From NCBI RefSeq assembly GCF_004683905.1, contig NZ_CP038438.1, positions 4,464,001-4,528,000 on the forward strand: DNA of 64,000 nucleotides, given 5' to 3'. The notes below the pieces were generated by a model, which worked only from the letters and a program-made list of their open reading frames with translations, was not told where the DNA came from and did not search any database. Positions 1 to 8,450 of the stretch are shown piece after piece; the stretch's first letter is position 1, and every line of letters begins with the position of its first letter. This stretch comes from Pseudomonas fluorescens (GTDB lineage Bacteria > Pseudomonadota > Gammaproteobacteria > Pseudomonadales > Pseudomonadaceae). The position numbers and the translations under genes are program-made.

Positions 1-328
1 GCAGCAGGAACACCATGATCTTCAACCAGCCTTCCACCGGACGCGAACCGTCGGCGTTGGGCTGAAGTTGAGGTGCGGGTTCCGGTTGCCGGCGGCGGCG
101 ACCGACCGCCGCCGGTGAAACGCGCGGCGCGGGCTCAGGGGCTGGTGGCGGGATAAACGCCTCGGGCACGGATTTATTGCGCGGCAGGCTGCCAAATGAA
201 ATCGTCGCGGCGGCGGCTTGCGCCGGTGTGTGCTCATGCTGCTGCGCCATCGGAGCACCACAATGAATGCACGCCTTTGCTTCCGAGCTGATGCTCCGCT
301 TGCATTCATAACATTCGATCAGCGCCAT
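1..328 (-). CDS. Zinc-ribbon protein, N-terminal part (cut by window edge)
   Basis: The frame is open from the ATG at 328 to the window edge, so only about 109 N-terminal residues are present. Residues 6-23 hold two CxxC knuckles (C6-Y-E-C9 and C20-I-H-C23) typical of a short zinc-ribbon. A long proline/alanine/arginine-rich low-complexity linker follows. The last visible residues (GWLKIMVFLL) look like the start of a membrane segment. The architecture of zinc-ribbon, linker and membrane anchor is seen directly; no function can be given. A longer-looking ORF in another frame over the same bases is a by-product of GC-rich DNA. Confidence 0.7.
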   Translation of the reverse strand, partial: MALIECYECKRSISSEAKACIHCGAPMAQQHEHTPAQAAAATISFGSLPRNKSVPEAFIPPPAPEPAPRVSPAAVGRRRRQPEPAPQLQPNADGSRPVEGWLKIMVFLL

Positions 329-461
329 GTTCCGTTCCCTCAGAGTGAAGGGCGGCAGTTTGCCATGAGCGCCGGACGATTTGAACCGGATCGAAGGTCG
401 CACGTGTACGCCATCCTGCAATCCAGCCCGTGCTAGCATGTCGCGCAGATTTGGAGGACCC

Positions 462-896
462 ATGGTCGAACACGATTTCCGCTACACCCTGATGAACCCG
501 CAACACACCCTCACCGAATGCCGCGCCCTCGTACCGGGCCGCTATCAGGTCACCGGCAACGGTGGCTCGATCCGCAACGGTGACGTCCTGTTGGTCACCC
601 TCAAAGGCAGCAAGGACTTGTCCATGCGCCTGACCGTCGACACCGTGCGCCACCTGATCAATCCGCCGGGCCAATGGACCGCGATGACCACCGGTCCGGT
701 CTTCGGCGAACTGGCGATCCACACCTGGCAGGTCAACTGCGACAGCTGCGCCAAAGAGCTGAACTTCGAGTTCGCGGTGGACGCCAAGCTGGGCAAGACC
801 GCCGAGAAACCGGCCGCCACGGCGCGCATCGCCGAGCTGGGCTGGAAAGCCGTCGGCGACAAGCACCTGTGCCCGAAATGCCAGGAGCCTGCGTGA
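462..896 (+). CDS. Conserved hypothetical protein with C-terminal CxxC pairs
   Basis: A protein of 144 residues that I do not recognise by name. The chosen ATG has a GGAGG box just upstream (453-457); an in-frame ATG at 438 would add eight residues. Two cysteine pairs (NCDSC in the middle and LCPKC five residues from the end) suggest a zinc-binding fold closed by the two knuckles. No signal peptide or membrane segment is visible, so it is probably cytoplasmic. Its stop codon overlaps the ATG of the following lipoprotein gene (TGATG), so the two are translationally coupled. Confidence 0.75.
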   Translation: MVEHDFRYTLMNPQHTLTECRALVPGRYQVTGNGGSIRNGDVLLVTLKGSKDLSMRLTVDTVRHLINPPGQWTAMTTGPVFGELAIHTWQVNCDSCAKELNFEFAVDAKLGKTAEKPAATARIAELGWKAVGDKHLCPKCQEPA

Positions 897-1300
897 TGAA
901 ACGCCTTGCCCTGCCGCTGCTGGTCGGTGCCGCTCTGGTGGGCTGCGCCGCAGAGCCTGTGCAATTGCAGCAAAATCGCAGCTACATTCTGGAGTGGATC
1001 GGCGAGCGGCCATTGATGGATTACAGCCATCTGACCGTGACCCTCGGTGACGATGGCCGCGCATACGGCAATGGCGGCTGCAACCACTGGTTCGCACCGT
1101 ACACCCTCGAGGGTGACAAGCTGAGCTTCGGCCCGATCGGCAAGACCCGCAAACTCTGCGCCCCGGCGCTGATGGAGCAGGAACAACGCTTCCTGCAGGC
1201 GCTGCAAGGCGTTGAGCGCTGGGATATCTCGCCGATCGAGCAGATGCGCTTCTGGCCGGCCGAAGGCAAGCCGTTGCGTTGGTGGCTGGAAGAGGGTTAA
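896..1300 (+). CDS. META-domain lipoprotein (HslJ-like)
   Basis: A 134-residue lipoprotein. Residues 1-17 form a signal peptide ending in the lipobox LVGC, so Cys17 should be lipidated and the protein placed in the envelope. The rest resembles the META/HslJ domain: a beta-rich unit with the GNGGCNHW stretch and a second cysteine in the KLCAP stretch, which may form a disulfide as in other family members. HslJ-type proteins are linked to heat or antibiotic tolerance in E. coli, but the function here is not established. The start overlaps the stop of the upstream gene by one base (TGATG). Confidence 0.8.
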   Translation: MKRLALPLLVGAALVGCAAEPVQLQQNRSYILEWIGERPLMDYSHLTVTLGDDGRAYGNGGCNHWFAPYTLEGDKLSFGPIGKTRKLCAPALMEQEQRFLQALQGVERWDISPIEQMRFWPAEGKPLRWWLEEG

Positions 1301-1317
1301 CCCTCAAGAACGCCAAA

Positions 1318-1492
1318 CCCTCACCCTAACCCTCTCCCAAAGGGAGAGGGAACTGATTGGGGGGTTCTGAAAGTGTGCGCCGACTTGAAGGATCTTCGCT
1401 GAATCCATAATCGACACGATCTTCCAGGTCGATGGAAGCGCCTGACACCTCGGTCAGCTCCCTCTCCTTCTGGGAGAGGGCTGGGGTGAGGG
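1318..1492. repeat. ~175-bp inverted-repeat-bounded element, copy 1
   Basis: The ends are inverted copies (left CCCTCACCCTAACCCTCTCC, right GGGAGAGGGCTGGGGTGAGG). The interior has no ORF and shares blocks such as GCTGAATCCATA and CAGGTCGAT with a second copy at 11153-11329. This is a MITE-like, non-coding dispersed repeat. The size is close to what I recall of the R178 repeat family described in P. fluorescens; that identity is not checked. Confidence 0.8.
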
Positions 1493-1510
1493 TTGCTCTT
1501 TAGAGGCAGC

Positions 1511-1978
1511 TCACTTTGTCGCCTGCAACGCCTCCAGCTTGGCCATCACCCCCGCCGCCGTCTGCTCGCCCATCAACTGCTCACGCACCTTGCCCTTGTT
1601 GTCGATGATGTAAGTCACCGGCAAGGCCTCACTGCGCGGCAGGTCGAACAGGTCGGCCGGATCCTGCGCCAGCACGGTGAACTTGATGCCCAGCTTCTCG
1701 CTGGCGCTCTTCAGGTCTTCACCCTGCACGTTGTCGAAGTTGACCCCGAACACGCCGATGTTCTTGCTCTTGAGTTCGTCAGCCAAATGATTGAGCTCAG
1801 GAATTTCCGTGCGGCACGGGCCACACCATTCGGCCCAGTAATTGATGACTACCCATTGTTTGTCCAGACGCTCGGACGCAACCTTCTGACCATTCTGGTC
1901 AATGCCGTAGTCATTGCCGCAGCCCCCCAGCATCAACGCCCCGATTATCGTCAATGCCGCTGCCAATCGCCGTGTCAT
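1511..1978 (-). CDS. TlpA-family thiol-disulfide lipoprotein
   Basis: A 155-residue lipoprotein of the TlpA/ResA thioredoxin-like group. The signal peptide ends in the lipobox LGGC with Cys20 as the lipidated residue. The redox centre is WCGPC (Cys52-Cys55), followed by the thioredoxin-fold cis-proline region (EALPVTY). Such proteins act on the periplasmic side, usually as reductants of disulfides in cytochrome maturation or envelope repair; the partner here is unknown. The start at 1978 is preferred over one 14 codons upstream because only the shorter form begins with a proper signal peptide and has a purine-rich GGGAA box upstream. Confidence 0.88.
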   Translation of the reverse strand: MTRRLAAALTIIGALMLGGCGNDYGIDQNGQKVASERLDKQWVVINYWAEWCGPCRTEIPELNHLADELKSKNIGVFGVNFDNVQGEDLKSASEKLGIKFTVLAQDPADLFDLPRSEALPVTYIIDNKGKVREQLMGEQTAAGVMAKLEALQATK

Positions 1979-2092
1979 GTCATGTTCCCTGGTCAAAAAT
2001 TGAATGCGCCTGCGACCCATCGCCTCTGAAGGTTCTGGATTGCGCGCTGCACAGTTAGAATAGCCGCCACTTTACGCCAGAAGCGACCCGCC

Positions 2093-2446
2093 ATGACCGA
2101 TCTGACGCTTTATCACAATCCGCGCTGCTCGAAATCCCGCGGCGCGCTGGAACTTCTCGAGGCCCGTGGCCTGACCCCGAACGTGGTGCGTTACCTCGAA
2201 ACCCCGCTGAATGCGGTGCAAATCAAGGCACTGCTCGGCAAGCTCGGGATCAGCGCGCGTCAGTTGCTGCGCAACGGAGAAGATGAATACAAAATGCTTC
2301 AGCTGGCTGACGAAAGCCTCAGCGAAGCGCAATTGATCGACGCCATCGCCCAGCATCCAAAACTGATGGAACGACCGATTCTCGAAGTCGGCGACAAGGC
2401 TGTGATCGGTCGTCCGCCGGAAAATGTGCTGGAGCTGCTGCCGTGA
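2093..2446 (+). CDS. arsC: ArsC-family arsenate reductase (glutaredoxin type)
   Basis: A 117-residue protein of the ArsC/YfgD family. It begins with the typical strand and active-site loop LYHNPRCSKSRG, with Cys12 as the nucleophile, and carries the conserved C-terminal GRPPE segment with the arginine that stabilises oxyanion binding. Members reduce arsenate to arsenite with glutathione and glutaredoxin. The chromosomal, non-ars-operon setting (followed by wrbA with a 4-base overlap, then DUF2069) fits the housekeeping YfgD-like branch, so a true arsenate role is not certain. Confidence 0.9.
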   Translation: MTDLTLYHNPRCSKSRGALELLEARGLTPNVVRYLETPLNAVQIKALLGKLGISARQLLRNGEDEYKMLQLADESLSEAQLIDAIAQHPKLMERPILEVGDKAVIGRPPENVLELLP

Positions 2447-3039
2447 GCGCGCCGTACATTCTGGTTCTGTATTACAGCCGCAACGGCTCGACCAACGAGA
2501 TGGCCCGGCAGATCGCCCGCGGTGTCGAACAGGCCGGTCTCGAAGCGCGCCTGCGTACCGTACCGGCGATTTCCAGCGAGTGTGAGGCGGTCGCCCCGGA
2601 CATCCCGGAAGACGGTGCGCTCTACGCCACCCTCGATGACCTGAAGAACTGCGCCGGCCTCGCCCTTGGCAGCCCGACGCGTTTCGGCAACATGGCCGCG
2701 CCGCTCAAGTACTTCCTCGACGGCACCAGCAACCTGTGGCTGACCGGCGCTCTGGTGGGTAAACCGGCCGGCGTCTTCACCTCCACCGCCAGCCTGCACG
2801 GTGGCCAGGAAACCACCCTGCTGTCGATGATGCTGCCGCTGTTGCACCACGGCATGCTGATCACCGGCCTGCCGTACAGCGAGTCGGCGCTGCTGGAAAC
2901 CCAGGGCGGCGGTACGCCGTATGGCGCCAGTCATCACGCCGGGGCCGATGGCAAAAAAGGTCTCGATCAGCACGAGATGGCGCTGTGTCGCGCACTCGGC
3001 GCACGCCTGGCCAAGACCGCGCAAAAACTGGAGGGCTAA
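2443..3039 (+). CDS. wrbA: NAD(P)H:quinone oxidoreductase WrbA
   Basis: A flavodoxin-like protein of 198 residues, the usual WrbA length. The N-terminal LYYSRNGSTNEMA is the FMN phosphate-binding loop; the SPTRFGNMAAPLKYFLD and FTSTASLHGGQE stretches are the family signatures around the isoalloxazine. WrbA is a cytosolic tetrameric FMN enzyme that reduces quinones by two electrons. The GTG start lies inside the last codons of arsC (GTGA overlap), so expression is coupled. The next gene starts two bases after the stop. Confidence 0.93.
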   Translation: MSAPYILVLYYSRNGSTNEMARQIARGVEQAGLEARLRTVPAISSECEAVAPDIPEDGALYATLDDLKNCAGLALGSPTRFGNMAAPLKYFLDGTSNLWLTGALVGKPAGVFTSTASLHGGQETTLLSMMLPLLHHGMLITGLPYSESALLETQGGGTPYGASHHAGADGKKGLDQHEMALCRALGARLAKTAQKLEG

Positions 3040-3041
3040 GG

Positions 3042-3467
3042 GTGGCGAAGAAGCCGAAAGTCCTGCCCTCCGTCGAGTGGCTCGAACCCCGCGTCAAGGC
3101 GATGCGGATCGTCAGCCTGTTGTGCTTCTTCGGCCTCGCCGGGCTGCTTGCCGCTTACTACCTGGTGTTCGCCGACCTGCACGGCGCCCGACCGTGGGTG
3201 ATCCTGCTGGTCGAGCTGATCCCGTGGCTGATCCTCGCGCCGGGCATGCTGATGGGCAACGCGCGTGCGCACTCGTGGATGTGCTTTGTGGTGAATCTGT
3301 ATTTCATCAAGGGCGCACTGGCAGCGTATGACCCGAACCGGCAACTGTTTGGCGTGCTGGAGATGGCCGCGAGCCTGGCGCTGTTCTGCTCGGCGCTGCT
3401 GTATGTGCGGTGGCGGTATCAGTTGAATCGCAAGCTGGCGGGTGAAGGCGAGATTTCCGTCGCCTGA
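3042..3467 (+). CDS. DUF2069 inner-membrane protein
   Basis: A 141-residue integral membrane protein of the DUF2069 family. Four hydrophobic segments are visible (around residues 22-45, 53-70, 75-95 and 103-122), with a lysine-rich N-terminus and a basic C-terminus that should face the cytoplasm. The GTG start at 3042 lies two bases after the wrbA stop and has GGAGG within the end of wrbA; an upstream in-frame ATG would run inside wrbA and is rejected. It forms the end of an arsC-wrbA-DUF2069 unit. Function unknown. Confidence 0.85.
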   Translation: MAKKPKVLPSVEWLEPRVKAMRIVSLLCFFGLAGLLAAYYLVFADLHGARPWVILLVELIPWLILAPGMLMGNARAHSWMCFVVNLYFIKGALAAYDPNRQLFGVLEMAASLALFCSALLYVRWRYQLNRKLAGEGEISVA

Positions 3468-3473
3468 GCTGAC

Positions 3474-3568
3474 GCCTTCGCGAGCAAGCTCGCTCCCACA
3501 GTTTTTGTGTCGATCACAATATTGTGTTTCAACAAGAATCCTGTGGGAGCGGGCTTGCTCGCGAATGG
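3474..3568. repeat. REP doublet (REPIN)
   Basis: Two inverted REP sequences (TTCGCGAGCAAGCTCGCTCCCAC and its opposite, GGGAGCGGGCTTGCTCGCGA) flank about 45 bp of AT-rich sequence. It separates the convergent wrbA/DUF2069 unit and the glycosylase gene. Confidence 0.9.
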
Positions 3569-3580
3569 GGCGATGCGGTC

Positions 3581-4255
3581 TTAATGGTTGACGGTGTACG
3601 CCAGCATCATCGAAATCTGGCTCATCGGCCGCCCGCCACTCTGTTCATGCCACTGATTGAACGCGTTCTGCACAATCGCCAGATCGCGCAGGCTGGTCGG
3701 CGCCTTGTCGACGATCTTCTGTGCATTCAGCGCCGCGACCACGTCGTAGCTCGGCACGAACGTGTCCTTGCCGACCATGCGCAGGAAGCGCGGCGCCGAC
3801 AGCCCGCCCAACTGACTCCCGTGCTTTTTCAGGTAGGTCCACAGACCGACGATATCGGTCACCGGCCAGTCGGCGATCAGCGCGCCGAAACTGCCCTTGT
3901 CCTTTTCCACATCGAGGATGAACTGGGCATTGCGCGGCACGCTCTTGAGCTTGCCCAGGTGGCGAATGATTCGCGCGTCCTGCATCAGGCGTTCGAGGTG
4001 TTCGGCGCTCATCAGCACGACTTTTTCCGGGTCGAACCTGAAGAACACTTCTTCGAAGGCCGGCCACTTGGCGTCCACCAGGCTGTGCTTCAGACCAGCG
4101 CGAAACACGCGCAGGGCCATGGTCGAGAGGTAACGATCGTCGCTGATCTTGCGCAATTGCGCGGGAGTCTTGGGAACGGGCAGATGGGCTTCCAGTTCAG
4201 CCGCCGAACCGAAGCGGTTCAGACAGTATTCGTGCAGCCACTTGTAATCGCGCAT
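3581..4255 (-). CDS. DNA-3-methyladenine glycosylase I family protein
   Basis: A 224-residue protein with the Tag-type glycosylase core: the FDPEKVVLM and ERLMQDARIIRH stretches and the downstream helix-hairpin-helix region. Tag removes 3-methyladenine from DNA. The classical zinc ligands of E. coli Tag (an N-terminal cysteine and histidine, and a C-terminal histidine and cysteine) are not seen: there is no CxW start and the protein ends in AYTVNH. It therefore seems to belong to a divergent branch. The ATG at 4255 (MRDYKWLHEY) is chosen; an in-frame start further up would lie in a REP sequence. Confidence 0.82.
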   Translation of the reverse strand: MRDYKWLHEYCLNRFGSAAELEAHLPVPKTPAQLRKISDDRYLSTMALRVFRAGLKHSLVDAKWPAFEEVFFRFDPEKVVLMSAEHLERLMQDARIIRHLGKLKSVPRNAQFILDVEKDKGSFGALIADWPVTDIVGLWTYLKKHGSQLGGLSAPRFLRMVGKDTFVPSYDVVAALNAQKIVDKAPTSLRDLAIVQNAFNQWHEQSGGRPMSQISMMLAYTVNH

Positions 4256-4287
4256 GCCCTCTCCTATTGAATGAAACAAAAAACCAA

Positions 4288-4377
4288 TGTGGGAGCGGGC
4301 TTGCTCGCGAAGACTGAGTGTCAGTCGGCGCATATAGCGACTGATACACCGCCTTCGCGAGCAAGCCCGCTCCCACA
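4288..4377. repeat. REP doublet (REPIN)
   Basis: Inverted pair of the GGGAGCGGGCTTGCTCGCGA family with a short spacer, between the glycosylase and ttcA. Confidence 0.9.
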
Positions 4378-4387
4378 GGGACAGTGT

Positions 4388-5212
4388 TTACAGATTGACC
4401 ACGTTGACGAAGCGCGAAGCCGCGGTCTCGTCGATCTTCAGGCTGGTGAAGTCGAACAGGTTGCGGTCGGCCAGTTGCGACGGCACCACGTTCTGCAGAC
4501 TGCGGAAGATGCTTTCAGTTCGGCCCGGAGTCTTGCGCTCCCAGTCCTGAAGCATTTCCTTGACCACCTGACGCTGCAGGTTTTCCTGCGAACCGCAGAG
4601 GTTGCACGGGATGATCGGAAATTCCTTGAAGTCCGAGTAAGCCTGAATGTCTTTCTCGTTGCAGTAGGCCAGCGGGCGGATCACCACGTTACGCCCGTCG
4701 TCGGCGCGCAGCTTCGGCGGCATCGCCTTGAGGGTGCCGTTGAAGAACATGTTGAGGAAGAACGTCTCGACGATGTCGTCACGGTGGTGACCGAGGGCCA
4801 TCTTGGTCGCGCCGATTTCGTCGGCGAAGGTGTACAGCGTGCCGCGACGCAGGCGCGAGCACAGCGAGCAGGTGGTCTTGCCTTCCGGCACCAGCTCCTT
4901 GACCACCGAGTAGGTGTCCTTCTCGACGATGTGGTACTCGACGCCCAGCTCTTTCAGGTAGGCCGGCAGTACGTGCTCGGGGAAACCCGGCTGCTTCTGG
5001 TCCATGTTCACTGCGACGATCTCGAACTTGATCGGTGCAACCTTCTGCAGGTGCAGCAGCACGTCGAGCATGGTGTAGCTGTCTTTGCCCCCGGACAGGC
5101 AGACCATGACCTTGTCGCCGTCTTCGATCATGTTGAAATCGGCGACCGCTTCGCCGGCCAGGCGGCGCAGGCGCTTTTGCAGTTTGTTCTGGTTGACCGT
5201 AAGAGTGCCCAT
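4388..5212 (-). CDS. ttcA: tRNA 2-thiocytidine(32) synthetase TtcA
   Basis: A 274-residue PP-loop ATPase. The ATP-binding motif SGGKDS lies near residue 40, and two CxxC pairs (CSLC after the PP-loop domain and CNLC near residue 200) should bind the iron-sulfur cluster needed for thiolation. TtcA installs 2-thiocytidine at position 32 of certain tRNAs in the cytoplasm. Length and motif order match the family. The gene is single, bounded by repeats on both sides; I see no FNR/Anr box in the short upstream region. Confidence 0.96.
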   Translation of the reverse strand: MGTLTVNQNKLQKRLRRLAGEAVADFNMIEDGDKVMVCLSGGKDSYTMLDVLLHLQKVAPIKFEIVAVNMDQKQPGFPEHVLPAYLKELGVEYHIVEKDTYSVVKELVPEGKTTCSLCSRLRRGTLYTFADEIGATKMALGHHRDDIVETFFLNMFFNGTLKAMPPKLRADDGRNVVIRPLAYCNEKDIQAYSDFKEFPIIPCNLCGSQENLQRQVVKEMLQDWERKTPGRTESIFRSLQNVVPSQLADRNLFDFTSLKIDETAASRFVNVVNL

Positions 5213-5308
5213 GACGCGAAATCCGTGAGGTGTGACGAAAGGCGGGCATTTTACGCAAAAACCCGGGGAGCGCGAAGGGCCGTGGGTCTGTCACTTTCAA
5301 CCGATCCC

Positions 5309-5442
5309 CTGTGGCGAGCGAGCTTGCTCCCGCTGGGGTGCGAAGCGCCCCCAAACCTGCAGCCGCTATTTTCCTGACGCACCGAACCGCAAGGATTGGC
5401 GACTGCTGCGCAGCCGAGCGGGAGCAAGCTCCCTCGCCACAG
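5309..5442. repeat. REP-type inverted repeat
   Basis: A long imperfect inverted repeat whose ends read TGTGGCGAGCGAGCTTGCTC and GGGAGCAAGCTCCCTCGCCA. It is a variant REP family, distinct from the GGGCTTGCTCGCGA type. The rest of 5213-5656 is non-coding: it holds this element and, near 5543-5565, a TATACT-like -10 box that may be the promoter of the Yip1 gene. Confidence 0.75.
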
Positions 5443-5656
5443 AGTCGATCCGGCCTCGAATGTGCAAGACCCTGCCGCGATTACACCCCGTGTTTACAGC
5501 GCAATTTGCTCTAAGCCCCTAGTCCCTGTGCGGTTAAGACCTTTCTATACTGCGACATAAGGTCGCACACATCTGAAGACCTGAATTTGCTCGGCCACCT
5601 TTGGCCCGTAGGCGCTCCGCTGGGGGGCGATGGCAATAACAAGAGGAGTGACTGGC

Positions 5657-6259
5657 ATGATCCATCACGTAGTGGGACTTTTTACCCACCCCGATCAGGA
5701 ATGGAAGGAAATCCGTGGCGACCAAGAGGAAAGCATCAGCCACATGTACCTGACACACACGCTGATCCTGGCGGCGATTCCGGCGGTTTCGGCGTTTATC
5801 GGCACCACTCAGGTCGGCTGGGTGATCGGCAATCGCGCACCGGTGATGCTCACCGTCGAAAGTGCGATCTGGATGACCGTGATGTCGTACCTGGCGATGC
5901 TCGGCGGGGTCGCGGTGATGGGCGCGTTCGTGCACTGGATGGCCCGCACCTATGACGCCAACCCGAGTCTGGCCCGTTGCGTGGCATTCGCCACCTACAC
6001 CGCGACACCGTTGTTCGTCGGCGGATTGGCGGCGCTGTATCCGCACATGTGGCTGGGAATGATCGTCGGCACGGCGGCCATCTGCTACACGGTGTATCTG
6101 CTGTACGTGGGGCTGCCAACGTTCATGAACATTCCGTCGGACGAAGGCTTCCTGTTTTCCAGCTCAGTGCTGGCGGTGGGTCTGGTGGTGCTGGTGGCCA
6201 TCATGGCGTTCACCGTGATTGTCTGGGGCCTCGGCGTGGGGCCGGTGTATACCAACTGA
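5657..6259 (+). CDS. Yip1-family inner-membrane protein
   Basis: A 200-residue membrane protein. After an N-terminal amphipathic stretch (HPDQEWKEIRGDQE) come five hydrophobic segments spread over residues 32-195, the arrangement of bacterial Yip1-domain proteins. The start at 5657 is set by AAGAGGAG eight bases upstream; an upstream in-frame ATG lacks a ribosome site. Function is unknown in bacteria. It is a single gene with its own upstream region and a terminator-like hairpin after it. Confidence 0.85.
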   Translation: MIHHVVGLFTHPDQEWKEIRGDQEESISHMYLTHTLILAAIPAVSAFIGTTQVGWVIGNRAPVMLTVESAIWMTVMSYLAMLGGVAVMGAFVHWMARTYDANPSLARCVAFATYTATPLFVGGLAALYPHMWLGMIVGTAAICYTVYLLYVGLPTFMNIPSDEGFLFSSSVLAVGLVVLVAIMAFTVIVWGLGVGPVYTN

Positions 6260-6297
6260 CAAGCTTCACCCCCGAGAAAAACAAGATCTGCCAATAC

Positions 6298-6317
6298 AGG
6301 CCGCCGCAAGGCGGCCT
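6298..6317 (+). terminator. Rho-independent terminator of the Yip1 gene
   Basis: The hairpin AGGCCGCC-GCAA-GGCGGCCT is followed by a moderately T-rich stretch (TCTCGTTT), 38 bases after the stop codon. Confidence 0.75.
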
Positions 6318-6407
6318 TCTCGTTTGGCGGATGACCATTCGGCAGGTCAGCGATTCGCAAGTCAGGAACGTTGCGGCATACTCGACGCCTCTGGAGATCC
6401 ATCAAGC

Positions 6408-6902
6408 ATGCCCGAGCAACTCAATACCCGCGTCGAAGACTGTTACCAACTCGCTGAAGCCTTTTTCAAACGTCATTTCCAACGCCCCGTCGTCAGCCTC
6501 AAGCTGCGCGGGCAAAAAGCCGGTGTCGCGCATCTGCACGAGAACCTGCTGCGCTTCAACCCGCAGCTGTACCGGGAAAACACCGAACACTTCCTCAAGC
6601 AGACCGTGGCCCACGAAGTCGCGCACCTGATCGCCCATCAACTGTTCGGCGACCGCATCCAGCCGCACGGCGAGGAGTGGCAACTGATCATGCGCGGGGT
6701 TTACGAGCTGCCGCCGGATCGCTGCCACACCTACGCAATCAAACGCCGCAGCGTGACCCGCTACATTTACAAATGCCCGTGCGCCGACAGTGATTTTCCG
6801 TTTTCGGCGCAGCGTCATAGCCTGGTGCGCCAGGGGCGACGGTATTTATGCCGTAGATGCCGCAACACTTTGGTGTTCAGTGGTGAGATGCGGGTGGAAT
6901 AG
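6408..6902 (+). CDS. sprT: SprT-family zinc metalloprotease-like protein
   Basis: A 164-residue SprT protein. The HExxH-type motif HEVAH (residues 69-73) binds the catalytic zinc, and a C-terminal zinc ribbon is visible (CPCADSD and CRRCRN). The relation to the DNA-protein crosslink protease domain of Spartan is known; the bacterial role is not settled. The ATG at 6408 has GGAGA upstream and matches the family's usual start (PEQLNTRVE). It is a single gene between a terminator and a REP doublet. Confidence 0.92.
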   Translation: MPEQLNTRVEDCYQLAEAFFKRHFQRPVVSLKLRGQKAGVAHLHENLLRFNPQLYRENTEHFLKQTVAHEVAHLIAHQLFGDRIQPHGEEWQLIMRGVYELPPDRCHTYAIKRRSVTRYIYKCPCADSDFPFSAQRHSLVRQGRRYLCRRCRNTLVFSGEMRVE

Positions 6903-6928
6903 CCGGTTTGGTGTTGTCGCCGCCGACG

Positions 6929-6999
6929 CCTTCGCGAGCAAGCCCGCTCCCACATTTTGAAATGCATTCCCCTGTGGGAGCGGGCTTGCTCGCGAAAGG
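6929..6999. repeat. REP doublet (REPIN)
   Basis: Two inverted GGGAGCGGGCTTGCTCGCGA-type sequences with a spacer of about 20 bp, between the convergent sprT and CaiB genes. Confidence 0.9.
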
Positions 7000-7012
7000 G
7001 CCGGCACAGACG

Positions 7013-8194
7013 CTAGAGAATCACCTTGGCACGCCGCAACTCGGCAATCCGCTCAGCATCAAACCCCAACTCCCCCAACACCTGCTCAGTATGCTGTCCC
7101 AACCCTGCGCCGACATGCCGCGGCGCCGGCAGCGCTTCGGAGAACTTCAGCGGACAGGCGATCTGCGCCTGGGTCGTGCCATCGCCACGCGGCACCTGGG
7201 TCACCAGTTCACGCGCCTGCAACTGCGGATGCTGCACCGCCTCGCTCAGGTTCAAGACCGGTTCGACACAGGCATCGACCTCGGCAAACAACGCGCGCAG
7301 CTCGGCAAAGTCGTGCTTCTCGAATTCGACTTTCAACGCATCCTTCAATAACCGTTGCTGCTCGGGTTTCGGCGACAAGCCATGCGCCGCCAGCTCCGGC
7401 CGGCTCAACGCCGTACACAGCTGCTGCATGAACCCCGGTTCCAGACTGCCTACTGACAACCAGCGCCCGTCGCGCGAGCGGTAGTAGTCGTAGAAGCTGC
7501 CGCCATTGAGCATCTGCTCTTCCCAATGCGGTTCGTCGCCACAGGCCAGATAGCCGGCACCGGCCATGGCATTCAGGCTGAAGGCGCAATCGGTCATGCT
7601 CACGTCCAGATGCGTGCCCTGCCCGGTCTGCTGCCGGGCGATGACCGCCGCCAGCAGGCCGATCACCCCGTGCAACGATCCGCCCGCCACATCCGCCACC
7701 TGCATGCCCAGCGGCAACGGCCCGCTGTCGGCGCGGCCGGTGTAACTGGACAGACCGGCCAGGGCGAGGTAGTTGATGTCATGTCCGGCGCGATCCTTGT
7801 ACGGCCCGGTCTGGCCGTAGCCGGTGATCGACACGTAAATCAGCTTCGGGTTGATCGCCTTCAGCGCCTCATAACCCAGGCCCAGACGCTCCATTACACC
7901 GGGGCGGAACTGCTCGAGGACAATGTCGTAGTCGGCCAGCAACTGCCTGACCACCTCCAGCGCCTCAGGCTGTTTGAGATCCAGCGCCAGACTGCGCTTG
8001 TTGCGGTTGAGGTAAGCGTGGCTGGCGGACACACCTTGATCATGCGGCGGCAGCATCCGCAGCAGGTCCATGCGCGTCGGTGATTCAATGCGCAGCACCT
8101 CGGCGCCCATGTCCGCCAGCAACAGCGAGGCGAACGGCCCTGGCAGCAGGGTCGAGAAATCCAGAATCTTCAGTGAGGCCAGCGGCGCGGACAT
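7013..8194 (-). CDS. CaiB/BaiF-family (class III) CoA-transferase
   Basis: A 393-residue family III CoA-transferase, resembling the alpha-methylacyl-CoA racemase/CaiB branch. The N-terminus (LKILDFSTLLPGPFASLLLA, then GAEVLRIE) is the signature for this interlocked dimer fold, followed by NRNKRSLALDLK and the GYGQTGPY stretch; the catalytic aspartate should lie in the HDINYLALAG region. These enzymes move CoA between acids or epimerise 2-methylacyl-CoA esters; the substrate cannot be read from sequence. The ATG at 8194 has AAGGAGA upstream and is preferred over a start 31 codons earlier. No pathway partners are adjacent. Confidence 0.88.
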   Translation of the reverse strand: MSAPLASLKILDFSTLLPGPFASLLLADMGAEVLRIESPTRMDLLRMLPPHDQGVSASHAYLNRNKRSLALDLKQPEALEVVRQLLADYDIVLEQFRPGVMERLGLGYEALKAINPKLIYVSITGYGQTGPYKDRAGHDINYLALAGLSSYTGRADSGPLPLGMQVADVAGGSLHGVIGLLAAVIARQQTGQGTHLDVSMTDCAFSLNAMAGAGYLACGDEPHWEEQMLNGGSFYDYYRSRDGRWLSVGSLEPGFMQQLCTALSRPELAAHGLSPKPEQQRLLKDALKVEFEKHDFAELRALFAEVDACVEPVLNLSEAVQHPQLQARELVTQVPRGDGTTQAQIACPLKFSEALPAPRHVGAGLGQHTEQVLGELGFDAERIAELRRAKVIL

Positions 8195-8309
8195 GGGCGA
8201 TCTCCTTGGGCGATGCACCCAGCCTAGGCAGCGCTGCCGCGCACGGCAATCACCGGATGCATCAGCGGCAGTGACCGTAATGCTCAAATCGCAGGCAATA
8301 AAAAACCCC

Positions 8310-8410
8310 TGTAGCGAGGGGATTCATCCCCGATGGACTGCGCAGCAGTCCCCTTCTACGTAAGAAGGGGCCGCTTCGCGACACATCGGGGATGAATCCC
8401 CTCACCACAA
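8310..8410. repeat. Inverted repeat of the GGGGATTCATCCCCGATG family
   Basis: Ends TGTAGCGAGGGGATTCATCC and its inverted partner near 8384-8410, with internal shorter dyads. Related copies in this window are at 30101-30234, 39265-39355 and inside 55532-55630. Confidence 0.85.
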
Positions 8411-8450
8411 GGGCTCTCAGACTCCAGCATTACACTGGAGCCAATTCAGA

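Noticed and set aside
5213..5308. An Anr/FNR box for ttcA
   Set aside because: No TTGAT-N4-ATCAA-like sequence in the short upstream region.
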